DNA of 64,000 nucleotides from Exiguobacterium sp. Leaf196 (GTDB taxonomy: Bacteria; Bacillota; Bacilli; Exiguobacteriales; Exiguobacteriaceae). Below, in pieces: positions 42,248 through 51,365 of the stretch. The position numbers and the translations under genes are program-made. Location of the stretch: contig NZ_LMPV01000009.1 of NCBI RefSeq assembly GCF_001423965.1, positions 1-64,000 on the forward strand. The letters run 5' to 3'. Every line of letters starts with the position of its first letter. Position 1 is the first letter of the stretch. The notes below the pieces were generated by a model that saw only the letters and a program-made list of their open reading frames with translations, was not told the origin of the DNA and did not search any database.

Positions 42248-43132
42248 TCATCGTTCCGCAAACAGCGGGTGTTCTGTTGCATCATACGAAGCGCTACGTT
42301 GTGACACATCGTGTGTCTCTTCAAAGATTGATTCAAAGAACCGGCTCGCTGGTTGCGCAAGCAGACGGTAATATTGCTCGAACAACAGTGCCGCATGGTG
42401 TCCGCTCCAAGCATCCGGTAATAGTTCTTGCGGGAGTCCCGGATCCGTGAAGAGGAATTTTCGGTACTCATGTACGAGCATCGTCCGTTCGACGAAACAC
42501 TGCTCATCCGTCATTTCTCCTAGTTGGAGCTGACTCTGATGGACGATGTATTGCCGGCTATAATCCGTGATGAACGTTTCGTAACGTTCCTGCAATTCCT
42601 CTAGTGGAAAAGCGCGCTCAACAAGGGATTGGTCTTGCTTTGGACCGTGGTATTCACCGACGAAGAAATCGACATACTCTTCGATTTCGTACGCTTCAAT
42701 CAATCGTTCCGCCTCTTTTTCAAGCGGATTCGGCGAAATCCAGACCCCGTTCGATAAGTTGCCAAACCCACTCCACGTCAGTTCTTTACGGAGCTCATCG
42801 CGAATCTGTCGCTTATCCTCAGGAATCGTGTACATCAGCGTTCGCCACTTCCCGTCCCAGTCGTGCGGTGTTGATTTATAGATCCGGCGCGCTGCTTCTT
42901 CCATCCGTTCCACCCCACGCGGCGTCAACGAATAGAAGCTTTTACTCCCCTGCTTCTCGGAGACGAGCCAGCCTTGTTTGACCATCCGGGATACTGCGAC
43001 CCGAACGGCTTGTTCGTTATGTCCGAACTCTTTGACGAGTCGAATTAAACTCCCGACCCAGATTTGATTGCCGTAATGACGGATATAATCCCCGTAAATC
43101 GTAAAGATCATTGATTGGGTGTTCGCACTCAT
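42248..43132 (-). CDS. paaX: PaaX-type phenylacetate regulator
   Basis: 294 residues. N-terminal winged helix (FTIYGDYIRHYGNQIWVGSLIRL, EQAVRVAVSRMVKQGWL) and the PaaX_C region with DWDGKWRTLMYTIPE and LTWSGFGNLSNGVWISP. Known PaaX proteins repress paa operons and are released by phenylacetyl-CoA. Last gene of the minus-strand paa cluster, 74 bp after the preceding hydratase. ATG 43132 is preferred to GTG 43141. Confidence 0.93.
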   Translation of the reverse strand: MSANTQSMIFTIYGDYIRHYGNQIWVGSLIRLVKEFGHNEQAVRVAVSRMVKQGWLVSEKQGSKSFYSLTPRGVERMEEAARRIYKSTPHDWDGKWRTLMYTIPEDKRQIRDELRKELTWSGFGNLSNGVWISPNPLEKEAERLIEAYEIEEYVDFFVGEYHGPKQDQSLVERAFPLEELQERYETFITDYSRQYIVHQSQLQLGEMTDEQCFVERTMLVHEYRKFLFTDPGLPQELLPDAWSGHHAALLFEQYYRLLAQPASRFFESIFEETHDVSQRSASYDATEHPLFAER

Positions 43133-43205
43133 GGTATTCACTCTCTCTTCAGTCGTTCATAGTGTGTATCGTTAGTATACGGGTTATTTCAAACGTCGAC
43201 CATCC

Positions 43206-43973
43206 TCATCTTCCTTCAAAGCGTGGTGGTCGTTTTTCAGCGAAGGCTTGTAGCGCTTCCTGACGATCGGCGGTCGGAATGACGACTTCATAAGCTTCCG
43301 TCTCGAGCTGCAGTCCTTTCTCGAGTGAGACATCCCGTCCTTGATCAATTGCTCGTTTCGCTTGGCGCAAGGCGATTGGACCGTTCTGTAACATCTGACC
43401 GGCAAACTCAAGACAGGTCGTCATCAACGCTTCCCGGGCGACGACGGCTGTCGCGAGTCCGTAACGTTCTGCTGTCATCGCATCGATTTTTTTCGCCGTG
43501 AAGATCAGTTCCTTTGCTCGTGTCTCCCCGATCAATCGCGGCAAGCGTTGTGTTCCGCCAGCCCCAGGAATGATTCCGAAGCTAGTCTCTGTCAACCCGA
43601 CGAGTGCATCCTCGACGAGAAAGCGGAAATCACAGGCGAGAATCCATTCAAATCCACCACCGAGCGCGTGACCATTGACGGCAGCGATCGTCGGTTGTGG
43701 TAATTGTGCGATCGAGGTGAAGACGTTGCGAATCGCAAGGACATTACGTCGGACTTCTTCCTCATTTAAATGTACGCGTTCCTTTAAATCGGCGCCGGCA
43801 CTGAAAGCTTTACCGGTTCCGGTGAACAGGACGACCCGCGCTTCCGAGTCGACTGACAACGCATCGACTTGTTCCTGCAAAGCGACAAGCATCGGATAAT
43901 CGAGACAGTTCAACCGTTCTGGGCGATCGATCCGGACGATCGCGATATAGCCTTCTCGTTCCAAATGAATCAT
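43206..43973 (-). CDS. enoyl-CoA hydratase/isomerase family protein (paa cluster, second copy)
   Basis: 255 residues, crotonase fold. Oxyanion motifs in FSAGADLKE and HALGGGFEWILACD; both catalytic Glu positions appear present (GGFEW and LTETSFGIIPGAGGTQRL). This is hydratase-like, unlike E. coli PaaG, which lacks the Glu pair. It may carry out 2,3-dehydroadipyl-CoA hydration, oxepin-CoA hydrolysis or another step. Start ATG 43973 follows GGAGGGACTCGT and overlaps the thiolase stop by ATGA. Confidence 0.85.
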   Translation of the reverse strand: MIHLEREGYIAIVRIDRPERLNCLDYPMLVALQEQVDALSVDSEARVVLFTGTGKAFSAGADLKERVHLNEEEVRRNVLAIRNVFTSIAQLPQPTIAAVNGHALGGGFEWILACDFRFLVEDALVGLTETSFGIIPGAGGTQRLPRLIGETRAKELIFTAKKIDAMTAERYGLATAVVAREALMTTCLEFAGQMLQNGPIALRQAKRAIDQGRDVSLEKGLQLETEAYEVVIPTADRQEALQAFAEKRPPRFEGR

Positions 43974-45178
43974 ACGAGTCCCTCCCGATCGACGACGAGT
44001 GCGATCCCTTGTCCAACTCCGACACACATCGTGGCAAGACCATATGTCCGGTTCGTCCGGCGCATCTCATGCAATAACGTCGTCAAAATCCGCGCTCCAC
44101 TTGCGCCGAGCGGATGACCGAAGGCAATCGCTCCGCCGTTGACGTTGACTTTTTCGCTCGGTAGACCGAGTGCTTCAATACAAGCAAGACTTTGAGCCGC
44201 AAACGCTTCGTTCAACTCAATCTGATCGAGCTGTTCGACCGTCAATCCTGCCCGTCTAAGAACTTTTTCCGTCGCGTCGATCGGTCCGATGCCCATGATG
44301 GCGGGTTCAACGCCTGCTGTCGCACTCGCTCGGTAATACCCAAGCGGTGTCAAGCCGAGTTCGTTTGCTTTTTCTTCACTCATCAATAACAGCGCCGACG
44401 CCCCGTCGTTGACGCCAGATGCATTTCCCGCCGTCACGGTACCGTTCGGGAATAAAGGACGAAGCGTCGCGAGTTTCTCACTTGTCGTCTCAGGGCGTGG
44501 GTGTTCATCTTGATCAAAGACGCTGACGTTGCCTTTCCGATCCATTTGCGTAACCGCAACTAGTTCTTCCGTGAAGCGCTCTGCCTCGATGGCTCGTTTT
44601 GCGCGTTGCTGACTCTCAAACGCAAATTCATCCTGTGCTTCGCGTGAGATGCCGTACTGACGGGCGACGTTCTCAGCTGTCTCCGGCATCGAATCCGTTC
44701 CATATTTATCTGCTAAGCGATCATTGACGAATCGCCAGCCAATCGTCGTATCATACATCGTCTGATTGCCACGTGGGTTGGCCTGATCCGGCTTCGCGAG
44801 AACGAACGGTGCACGCGTCATGCTTTCCGTTCCTCCAGCGATATAGATGTCCCCTTCACCTAAGGCAATTCCGCGCGCCGCCGCGATGACAGCATCGAGT
44901 CCTGATCCACATAAACGATTGATCGTCGTACCGGCTACTTCGACCGGTAGACCAGCTAGTAGTCCCGACATCCGGGCGACGTTGCGATTGTCTTCTCCCG
45001 CCTGATTCGCATTGCCAAAAATGACTTCCTCGATCGTCTTCGGATCGACTTGTGGATTACGCTCAAGCAACGCTTCGATGACACGTGCTCCTAAGTCATC
45101 TGGACGGACCTGACGCAACGCGCCGTTATAGCGACCGATCGGTGTCCGAACGGCATCGATGATGGCGACCCGTTTCAT
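43970..45178 (-). CDS. paaJ: 3-oxoadipyl-CoA/3-oxo-5,6-dehydrosuberyl-CoA thiolase (PaaJ type)
   Basis: 402 residues, cytosolic thiolase. Active Cys in NRLCGSGLDAVIAA near residue 90; GGTESMTRAPFVLAKP near residue 135 is typical of the beta-ketoadipyl-CoA thiolases PcaF/PaaJ; C-terminal His and Cys in NGGAIAFGHPLGASGAR and MCVGVGQG. Cleaves beta-ketoacyl-CoA intermediates to acetyl-CoA and succinyl-CoA. Coupled by ATGA overlaps to both neighbours. Confidence 0.9.
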   Translation of the reverse strand: MKRVAIIDAVRTPIGRYNGALRQVRPDDLGARVIEALLERNPQVDPKTIEEVIFGNANQAGEDNRNVARMSGLLAGLPVEVAGTTINRLCGSGLDAVIAAARGIALGEGDIYIAGGTESMTRAPFVLAKPDQANPRGNQTMYDTTIGWRFVNDRLADKYGTDSMPETAENVARQYGISREAQDEFAFESQQRAKRAIEAERFTEELVAVTQMDRKGNVSVFDQDEHPRPETTSEKLATLRPLFPNGTVTAGNASGVNDGASALLLMSEEKANELGLTPLGYYRASATAGVEPAIMGIGPIDATEKVLRRAGLTVEQLDQIELNEAFAAQSLACIEALGLPSEKVNVNGGAIAFGHPLGASGARILTTLLHEMRRTNRTYGLATMCVGVGQGIALVVDREGLV

Positions 45179-46041
45179 GATGTCACCTCGCGATTCGTAT
45201 AATCATAGACACCACGACCTGTCTTACGACCGAGTCGACCCGCTTTGACATACTGTTCGAGCAGTGGTGCCGGACGGTATTTTTCGCCGAGCTTCTCATG
45301 CAGATACTTTAAGTTGTGGAGCCGAGTATCAAGTCCGACCAAGTCCCCGAGTTCGAATGGTCCCATCGGGTAGTTTAAGCCGAGTTTGATCGCTTTATCG
45401 ATCTCTTCCGGTGTCCCGAGTCCTTCTTGTAACATGTAGAACGCTTCGTTTCCGACGAGCGCACTGATCCGCGAAGTGACGAACCCAGGAAACTCACGGA
45501 TGACGACCGTTTCCTTCTGCATTTGACGCGCTACCTGTTCAAGAGCTGCAACCGTCTCATCCGATGTCTCAAGACCACGAACGAGCTCGATCAGCGGCAT
45601 CAGATGGACCGGATTGAAGAAATGCATCGCCATGACCCGGTCCGCCCGGTTCGTAAAAGAGGCAATTTCCGTCGGACTCATCGTCGACGTGTTCGTCGCA
45701 AAGTAACAGTCCGGACGTGCATTCGCTTCTAACGTTTCAAAGACTTGCTGTTTGATGCTGAGTTGTTCCGGTACCGCCTCAATGACGAGATCCGCTTGTT
45801 GTGCAGCTGTTGCTAAATCCGTCGACAAACTTAATCGATCGAACAGTCCCTCGACTTCACTCGCGGACATTTTCCCCCGCGCGATGCCTTTCTCCGCGAT
45901 GCGTTCGAGTTCTTGATAGGCACTTTCGACATACGCTTCTTTAATATCAACGAGTGTCACCTGAAATCCACGGTGTGCGGCAACGTACGCAATGCCACGT
46001 CCCATGACGCCGGATCCGACGACAACGATTTGTTCTACCAT
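45175..46041 (-). CDS. paaH: 3-hydroxyacyl-CoA dehydrogenase (PaaH type)
   Basis: 288 residues, NAD-dependent oxidation of 3-hydroxyadipyl-CoA. Rossmann motif VVGSGVMGRGIA at residues ~6-17; catalytic region MAMHFFNPVHLMPLIELVRG with the active His; C-terminal domain NYPMGPFELGDLVGLD. AAGGGGGAAATCAG precedes ATG 46041. An intrinsic terminator lies just upstream (46070-46106), splitting the operon. Confidence 0.92.
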   Translation of the reverse strand: MVEQIVVVGSGVMGRGIAYVAAHRGFQVTLVDIKEAYVESAYQELERIAEKGIARGKMSASEVEGLFDRLSLSTDLATAAQQADLVIEAVPEQLSIKQQVFETLEANARPDCYFATNTSTMSPTEIASFTNRADRVMAMHFFNPVHLMPLIELVRGLETSDETVAALEQVARQMQKETVVIREFPGFVTSRISALVGNEAFYMLQEGLGTPEEIDKAIKLGLNYPMGPFELGDLVGLDTRLHNLKYLHEKLGEKYRPAPLLEQYVKAGRLGRKTGRGVYDYTNREVTS

Positions 46042-46069
46042 CTGATTTCCCCCTTATCCCCTGTGCTGT

Positions 46070-46106
46070 TAAAAAAGGCTGGACTTCCCGACGGAACTCC
46101 AGCCTT
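46070..46106 (-). terminator. internal terminator in the paa operon
   Basis: Minus-strand GGCTGGAGTT / AAGTCCAGCC (9-10 bp) followed by TTTTTTAAC, between the aldehyde dehydrogenase stop (46116) and the paaH start (46041). It would reduce expression of paaH-paaJ-ech-paaX. Confidence 0.85.
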
Positions 46107-46115
46107 CCCTCTTGC

Positions 46116-47624
46116 TTATAGTCCGAACGGATTGAGTGGACGACTGCCGTAATACGACAAGATACTCTTCGTTTCTGTGTACAGATCAAGTGTTTCGATA
46201 CAGAGTTCACGACCGAATCCTGATTGTTTATACCCACCAAACGGTGTACCTGGGAAAGCAGAAAACGGACAGTTGACCATGACGATACCGGCTTTGATTT
46301 GGTTGGCAACGCGCGTCGCTTTTGCACCGTCTTTTGTCCAAACCGCTGATCCGAGTCCAAACGATGTGTCGTTCGCTAAACGAATCGCTTCTTTTTCATC
46401 TTTGAACGGCATGACGACGACGACCGGTCCGAAGATTTCTTCATTGACCGCTTTCATCTCGTGCGTGACGTCCGTGATGATCGTTGGTGCGTACCAGAAG
46501 CCTTTTTCGTATCCTTCTGGTGCTGTCGCATGACCACCTGTGACGATTGTCGCTCCGTCTGCTTTCGCTGACTGGACATATCCATCGATGACGTCGACTT
46601 GTTGTTGGTCGATGATCGCTCCAACGTGTGTCCCTTTATCAAACGGATTACCGAGGACGAGTTGTTTTGTCTTCGCGACGAACTGTTCCATGAACGCTTC
46701 GTAGATCTCTTCGTGGACGTACAGGCGCGAGCGCGCTTCACACGATTGACCACCGTTATAGAAGATTCCGAACAATGAACCATCAACAGCTGCTGTCACG
46801 TCTGCATCTTCAAAAACGATGTTCGGCGATTTCCCACCGAGTTCGAGCGTGACTCGTTTTAGTGTTTCCGACGCACGTCCCATGATGTCTTTACCTACTG
46901 GCGTCGAGCCCGTGAAGGCGACTTTATCGACGTGAGGATGCTCGACGAGATGGTTGCCGATTTCGCGTCCTGAGCCTGGGATGACGTTGACGACACCTGC
47001 TGGAACGCCAGCTTCTAGACAAATCTCACCGAGAATGATCGCTGTCAATGGTGTCAATGTCGCTGGTTTGACGACGACCGAGCAACCGACTGCGATTGCT
47101 GGTGCGACTTTCCAAGCTGCCATCATCAACGGATAGTTCCACGGGATGATTTGTGCACAAACACCGACCGCTTCTTTTTCTGTGTAGTTATGGAATTGTC
47201 CCGGCACGTTATTGACGACACCGCGGTGACCGACGATCGCACCTGCGTAGAACTCAAAGTCTTCAATCGCTTGCGTGACTTGTCCTTGCGCCGCTGCTAG
47301 TGATTTCCCTGTATCGAGAATCTCAAGTTCGACGATTTCGTTGAAGCGGGAACGCATGATGCTCGCAATCTTATTTAAGATTTGCGCGCGGCGTCCGACT
47401 GGCCACATCTTCCACTTCCCGTGATCAAACGCATCCCGTGCGGCTTGAACGGCACGATCAGCGTCTTCCTTCGACGCTTTTGCAACTTCTGCAATCACTT
47501 CACCTGTTGCCGGATTATATGTTTTAAATGTCTCGCCTGTTGCACCTTCGACTTGTTCGCCGTTAATGAGCAAATGATAGACGGACCGTTTCATTTCAAG
47601 TGTTTTTTCATGTACTGTCGACAT
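46116..47624 (-). CDS. aldehyde dehydrogenase, probable PaaZ-type semialdehyde dehydrogenase
   Basis: NAD(P)-dependent aldehyde dehydrogenase of 502 residues. Motifs: IIPWNYPLMMAAWK, VTLELGGKSPNIVF (catalytic Glu), FYNGGQSCEARSR (catalytic Cys), EEIFGPVV. In E. coli the ring-opened semialdehyde is oxidised by the N-terminal domain of PaaZ, which is fused to a MaoC-like hydrolase domain. Here the protein ends without that domain. A role as 3-oxo-5,6-dehydrosuberyl-CoA semialdehyde dehydrogenase fits the cluster; phenylacetaldehyde dehydrogenase is an alternative. ATG 47624 follows AGGAGTGAATACA. Confidence 0.85.
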   Translation of the reverse strand: MSTVHEKTLEMKRSVYHLLINGEQVEGATGETFKTYNPATGEVIAEVAKASKEDADRAVQAARDAFDHGKWKMWPVGRRAQILNKIASIMRSRFNEIVELEILDTGKSLAAAQGQVTQAIEDFEFYAGAIVGHRGVVNNVPGQFHNYTEKEAVGVCAQIIPWNYPLMMAAWKVAPAIAVGCSVVVKPATLTPLTAIILGEICLEAGVPAGVVNVIPGSGREIGNHLVEHPHVDKVAFTGSTPVGKDIMGRASETLKRVTLELGGKSPNIVFEDADVTAAVDGSLFGIFYNGGQSCEARSRLYVHEEIYEAFMEQFVAKTKQLVLGNPFDKGTHVGAIIDQQQVDVIDGYVQSAKADGATIVTGGHATAPEGYEKGFWYAPTIITDVTHEMKAVNEEIFGPVVVVMPFKDEKEAIRLANDTSFGLGSAVWTKDGAKATRVANQIKAGIVMVNCPFSAFPGTPFGGYKQSGFGRELCIETLDLYTETKSILSYYGSRPLNPFGL

Positions 47625-47629
47625 TGTAT

Positions 47630-48409
47630 TCACTCCTGTTCCTGTTGATTGAAAATCGGTGGGCGTTTTTCGAGAAAAGCTTGCATACCTTCTGTTTGAT
47701 CGGCTGTTGCGAACAACAGATAGAAGTTCCGGCGTTCGTGCTCCATGCCATCTTGTAACGACAAATCGACGGCTTTGTTTGCTGCGTCCTTGATCAGTCG
47801 TAACGCCATGCTCGGCTGGTTCGATAACCGCTCTGCCATCGCAAGCACCGTCGCTTCAACGTCCATCGTCACTCGATTGATGATGCCAAGTCGTTCTGCT
47901 TCGTCTGCCTGCATCCGGTCACCCGTGAAGAGCCATTCGAGCGCCCGCGTCCGACCGATGCATTTCGTCAAACGTTGCGTCCCGCCTGCTCCCGGCATGA
48001 CGCCGAGTCCGACTTCTGGAAAACCGAACTGTGTCGCAGGATCGGCGTAGATTAAATCACAAGCAAGTGCGAGTTCGAAACCGCCGCCAAGGACGAAACC
48101 ATGGACACCTGCAATGATCGGCTTTTTGATTCGGCTGATCCGGTCCCAGTCCGCGAACGGATCGAGGAGTTCCATCGAGATCGGTGTCGCTTCGAGCATC
48201 TCCTCGATATCAGCACCTGCTGAAAACGACTTTCCGTTTCCCGTCAAGACGATGACCGTCACCTGATCGTCACGATCAAATATCTCCATCGCCTCGACGA
48301 TTTCGCGGACCATCGTCCGGTTCAGCGCATTGTATCGTGCCGTCCGGTCGAGGCGAATTCGACCGATCCGACCAACCATTTCCGTCTTAACGTACTGTTG
48401 TGTCGGCAT
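47630..48409 (-). CDS. enoyl-CoA hydratase (PaaF-like; paa cluster, first copy)
   Basis: 259 residues, crotonase fold. GGGFELALACD and FPEVGLGVMPGAGGTQRL hold both catalytic glutamates. Likely 2,3-dehydroadipyl-CoA hydratase or ring-opening hydrolase. The start is uncertain: TTG 48424, ATG 48415 and ATG 48409 are in frame; GGTGA spacing favours 48409. It overlaps the EthD gene by 23 bp. Confidence 0.85.
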   Translation of the reverse strand: MPTQQYVKTEMVGRIGRIRLDRTARYNALNRTMVREIVEAMEIFDRDDQVTVIVLTGNGKSFSAGADIEEMLEATPISMELLDPFADWDRISRIKKPIIAGVHGFVLGGGFELALACDLIYADPATQFGFPEVGLGVMPGAGGTQRLTKCIGRTRALEWLFTGDRMQADEAERLGIINRVTMDVEATVLAMAERLSNQPSMALRLIKDAANKAVDLSLQDGMEHERRNFYLLFATADQTEGMQAFLEKRPPIFNQQEQE

Positions 48410-48710
48410 GGACATCTTCACCAATCATCAATGTGACGAGATCCCCCGCAAAGCTCATCAAGTCTTTCCCTGACGCTTTTCCTTCAATAGAACGCATGCC
48501 AGCTTGCATCGCTTCCTGACTTTCATAGACCATCTCGCACATTAAGTAGTACTTTCCGTCTCCACCCATTGGTGAACCAACGATTTTTGTGACGTTCATT
48601 TCTTTTAGTCCTGGAATTTTTGCTGTTAGCGGACCATGGACTTCAAAGTAATGCTGATCGAATGCTTCCTTGTTTTCCGGGTGTTTGTACAATGCGATTA
48701 ATTTTGCCAT
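48387..48710 (-). CDS. EthD-family protein in the paa operon
   Basis: 107 residues, ferredoxin-like alpha-beta barrel of the EthD family: IALYKHPENKEAFDQHYFEVHGPL and GLKEMNVTKIVGSP. GAAGGAAGGTAATCAAT precedes ATG 48710. EthD proteins accompany oxygenase pathways; its exact task is unknown. It sits between paaD and an enoyl-CoA hydratase, overlapping the latter. Confidence 0.85.
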   Translation of the reverse strand: MAKLIALYKHPENKEAFDQHYFEVHGPLTAKIPGLKEMNVTKIVGSPMGGDGKYYLMCEMVYESQEAMQAGMRSIEGKASGKDLMSFAGDLVTLMIGEDVHADTTVR

Positions 48711-48725
48711 ATTGATTACCTTCCT

Positions 48726-49220
48726 TCACATGAGAGTAGAGACGGGTTTCATCGCCTCGAATGGATTTTTACACGATTTACAGTAGAGAATACTTCGACA
48801 TGCCGTCGGTCCGAATAAGTTTTCCATCGTCACATACGTTGATCCACAATACGGACAGTCAATCTCCCACTTTCCTTGTTCGAATCGAGGGGGTGCGATG
48901 CCGAATGCTTTTAATCCTTGCATCCCTTGTTCTGTGATTCGGTCCGATGTCCACGGTGGATCAAACCGGAACTGGACATCGACCTGTTCGACGTTCGGAA
49001 TCACCTGCAAGGCAGCTTCGGTATTTTTTTTAATGATTTCAAGCGCCGGACAACCGAGAAACGTCGGGAGAAGCGTGACGTGCACCGTGTAGCCATGCGC
49101 CGTCGCTTCCGCGTCCATCGTCTCGACCATGCCAAGATCTAAAATACTGACGCTATCGATTTCTGGATCCTTCACCCCGTTCAGGGCTTCACGGATCGCA
49201 TGTTGAAGTGTCGTCGTCAT
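48726..49220 (-). CDS. paaD: 1,2-phenylacetyl-CoA epoxidase maturation/accessory subunit
   Basis: 164 residues. N-terminal DUF59/MIP18-type domain (VKDPEIDSVSILDLGMVE, PTFLGCPALEIIK) and a C-terminal zinc ribbon (CPYCGS ... CRSILYCKSCKNPFE). This two-part plan is that of PaaD, thought to help assemble metal centres of the epoxidase system. ATG 49220 follows GGAGAGGGAAGC. Confidence 0.94.
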   Translation of the reverse strand: MTTTLQHAIREALNGVKDPEIDSVSILDLGMVETMDAEATAHGYTVHVTLLPTFLGCPALEIIKKNTEAALQVIPNVEQVDVQFRFDPPWTSDRITEQGMQGLKAFGIAPPRFEQGKWEIDCPYCGSTYVTMENLFGPTACRSILYCKSCKNPFEAMKPVSTLM

Positions 49221-49234
49221 GCTTCCCTCTCCTT

Positions 49235-50020
49235 TCACCACGTCGCCGTTTGGTCAATCAGATAGACTTCTCCGAGTGTCGCGAGTGCATCATTCAAGTC
49301 TTCCGTGTGATCGCCGTCCCGCCCGTTGCGTGTCATCTGCATTTCTGGGAGGGTCACGTTCAATTCGACGAGTAACGGTGTGATCGTCTGATACCAACGA
49401 TCAAGTAAAATCCCTTGCCCTTCAATCAACCGCATCTCTTCGATCAGTTGACCGTGTTCGCCATAATCGAACATGTCGCCGAAGTCGTAGAGGACTTTTT
49501 CTAGGGCTGCATCCATCTTCTGGCGAGCTGTCTCCGTCGATTGGTAGAGCTGGGTGAACCACGTTTGCCAGTGCAGCAAATGATAGTACAACTCCATATT
49601 GATCTTGACGGCAGCAGCAGCAAGGGGCTCGTAACTGCTCGATTTCAACGCATCAATCCGGATCTTTTTCGCGACCGTGTAGCAATAGTTCCGGACGACA
49701 GCGAATGCCCAGTCATATTCGGGTTTTTCCATATAGTAGCCGGGTCCATTGACACGTTCGACAAGAATCGAGTTCTTCCGTTCATGTGCCAAGCGGACGT
49801 GGGCTAACGCATCGGCATTCCCTTCACCAAGTTCCTCAAGGAGTTGGTAATACATCGCCGCGTGCCCCATCGAATCTTGCGCGATTGAGGATGAAGCGAC
49901 GTCCTCTTCGATATGCGGTGCAAGTCCGAGCCATTCCGAACCACGATACGCGTAGAGGAAATCATCATCTGCGAGTTGATAAAGTAAGGAGGCGAGTGCC
50001 GTCCGTTCTTGTTCCGTCAT
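49235..50020 (-). CDS. paaC: 1,2-phenylacetyl-CoA epoxidase subunit PaaC
   Basis: 261 residues. Structural ferritin-like partner of PaaA: LADDDFLYAYRGSEWLGLAPHIEEDVA, AQDSMGHAAMYYQLL, ERVNGPGYYMEKPEYDWAFAVVRNY. AAGGAGGCGATTCCAA precedes ATG 50020, inside the end of paaB (4-bp overlap). Confidence 0.95.
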   Translation of the reverse strand: MTEQERTALASLLYQLADDDFLYAYRGSEWLGLAPHIEEDVASSSIAQDSMGHAAMYYQLLEELGEGNADALAHVRLAHERKNSILVERVNGPGYYMEKPEYDWAFAVVRNYCYTVAKKIRIDALKSSSYEPLAAAAVKINMELYYHLLHWQTWFTQLYQSTETARQKMDAALEKVLYDFGDMFDYGEHGQLIEEMRLIEGQGILLDRWYQTITPLLVELNVTLPEMQMTRNGRDGDHTEDLNDALATLGEVYLIDQTATW

Positions 50021-50361
50021 TTGGAATCGCCTCCTTGCCACGACATGATTTCTTTTTCATCGAGCATCTGTTGCTCGTAATGCCGCCATTTTTTCTTCAA
50101 ATAGCCATATCCTTTAGTCGTCCGGTAGTCCTTATTATCAAGGCGTTGGAGCATCTGCTTTTCATCGGGTGACAAACCACGGATATCTTCACGTTTGACG
50201 ACCCAGATATCGACGACTGGTTCCCGGCGCATGAAGTTTTCTTGTGCCATCAGTAACGCCATCTCTTTATTTGGAGCAAGTAAACTGAATTGATGCGTGA
50301 ACGCCGCGTTCGGCGTCCGTTTGCTAAAGACTTCGAATTCGTGATAGAACGTCTCGTTCAT
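50017..50361 (-). CDS. paaB: 1,2-phenylacetyl-CoA epoxidase subunit PaaB
   Basis: 114 residues. FYHEFEVFSKRTPNAAFTHQFSLLAPNKEMALLMAQENF region, then EPVVDIWVVKREDIRGLSPDE, all PaaB features. The small subunit bridges PaaA-PaaC heterodimers. ATG 50361 after GGGGAAGGTACG; coupled to paaC. Confidence 0.95.
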   Translation of the reverse strand: MNETFYHEFEVFSKRTPNAAFTHQFSLLAPNKEMALLMAQENFMRREPVVDIWVVKREDIRGLSPDEKQMLQRLDNKDYRTTKGYGYLKKKWRHYEQQMLDEKEIMSWQGGDSK

Positions 50362-50375
50362 CGTACCTTCCCCTC

Positions 50376-51347
50376 TCATGCCTTCGTTTCAGCGAGTGCA
50401 TCCCGTACCCAAGCATTATTCTCATAAGATGTCCGGCGCAGATCTAGTCGCTCTTTCGAACGCGGTCCTCCACCTTGGATGATCGTCTTGAATTTCGTCC
50501 AGTCCGGCTGTGCGTATTCCCATTGCCCTGTTTCTTCATCAAAACGTAACGTCGGGTCTGGAATGACGAGTCCGAGCGAACGAATCCGCGGCACGTACTT
50601 TGTAAAGAAGTTTTGCCGGAGCTCTTCATTCGTTTTCGTCCGAATCTTATAAGCGATCGTCACGTCCTGTTTCGATGTCCCGGTCGTCTCTTTCGAGGCT
50701 GGTCCAAAGAACATCAACAAGGATTCCCACCACTCATCCAGTGATTCTTGAATCATTGCCCGCTGTTCCGGTGTTCCTTCTGCGAGTGCCATGATGATTG
50801 ACTCCCCATGTTGTGCGTGGAAGACTTCCTCTGCACAGATCCGTTGCAAGGCACGCGCGTACGGTCCGTACGAAGCGCCGAGCATGTTCGTCTGCGTGAT
50901 AATTGCCGCCCCATCGACAAGCCAACCAATCATTCCGGCATCGGCCCATGACCGTGTCGGCATGTGGAAGACGTTGTGAAATTTCAATCGTCCCGTAAAT
51001 AAATCATCCATCAAATCCCCACGTGTCTTGCCATACGGCTTCATCAAATCCTCAACGACACGAAGCAACAATTGCCCGTGTCCCATTTCATCCTGGACCT
51101 TCGCCATGATGCCAAGTTTTCGTCGAAGCGATGGTGCTTTTGGAACCCATTCTTTTTCCGGAAGTGCACCCATGATTTCACTGATACCGTGCATCGAAAT
51201 CAGTTTAATCAGTGTGTCTCGGTAAAAAGCAGGCATCCAGTCATCGGCTTCGATCTTTTCACCTTGCTCGATTCGTTCCTTGAAGCGTGCTAATTTTTCG
51301 TCTTCCGTCAGTTGGACGGGTTCGAACAGTTGTGTTGCATCATACAT
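50376..51347 (-). CDS. paaA: 1,2-phenylacetyl-CoA epoxidase catalytic subunit PaaA
   Basis: 323 residues, di-iron monooxygenase that epoxidises the aromatic ring of phenylacetyl-CoA. Iron-ligand helices are seen as MAKVQDEMGHGQLLL and ICAEEVFHAQHGE. AAGGAGGAACTAGC precedes ATG 51347. First epoxidase gene after paaK. The electron donor reductase PaaE is not present in the window. Confidence 0.96.
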   Translation of the reverse strand: MYDATQLFEPVQLTEDEKLARFKERIEQGEKIEADDWMPAFYRDTLIKLISMHGISEIMGALPEKEWVPKAPSLRRKLGIMAKVQDEMGHGQLLLRVVEDLMKPYGKTRGDLMDDLFTGRLKFHNVFHMPTRSWADAGMIGWLVDGAAIITQTNMLGASYGPYARALQRICAEEVFHAQHGESIIMALAEGTPEQRAMIQESLDEWWESLLMFFGPASKETTGTSKQDVTIAYKIRTKTNEELRQNFFTKYVPRIRSLGLVIPDPTLRFDEETGQWEYAQPDWTKFKTIIQGGGPRSKERLDLRRTSYENNAWVRDALAETKA

Positions 51348-51365
51348 GCTAGTTCCTCCTTTGAA

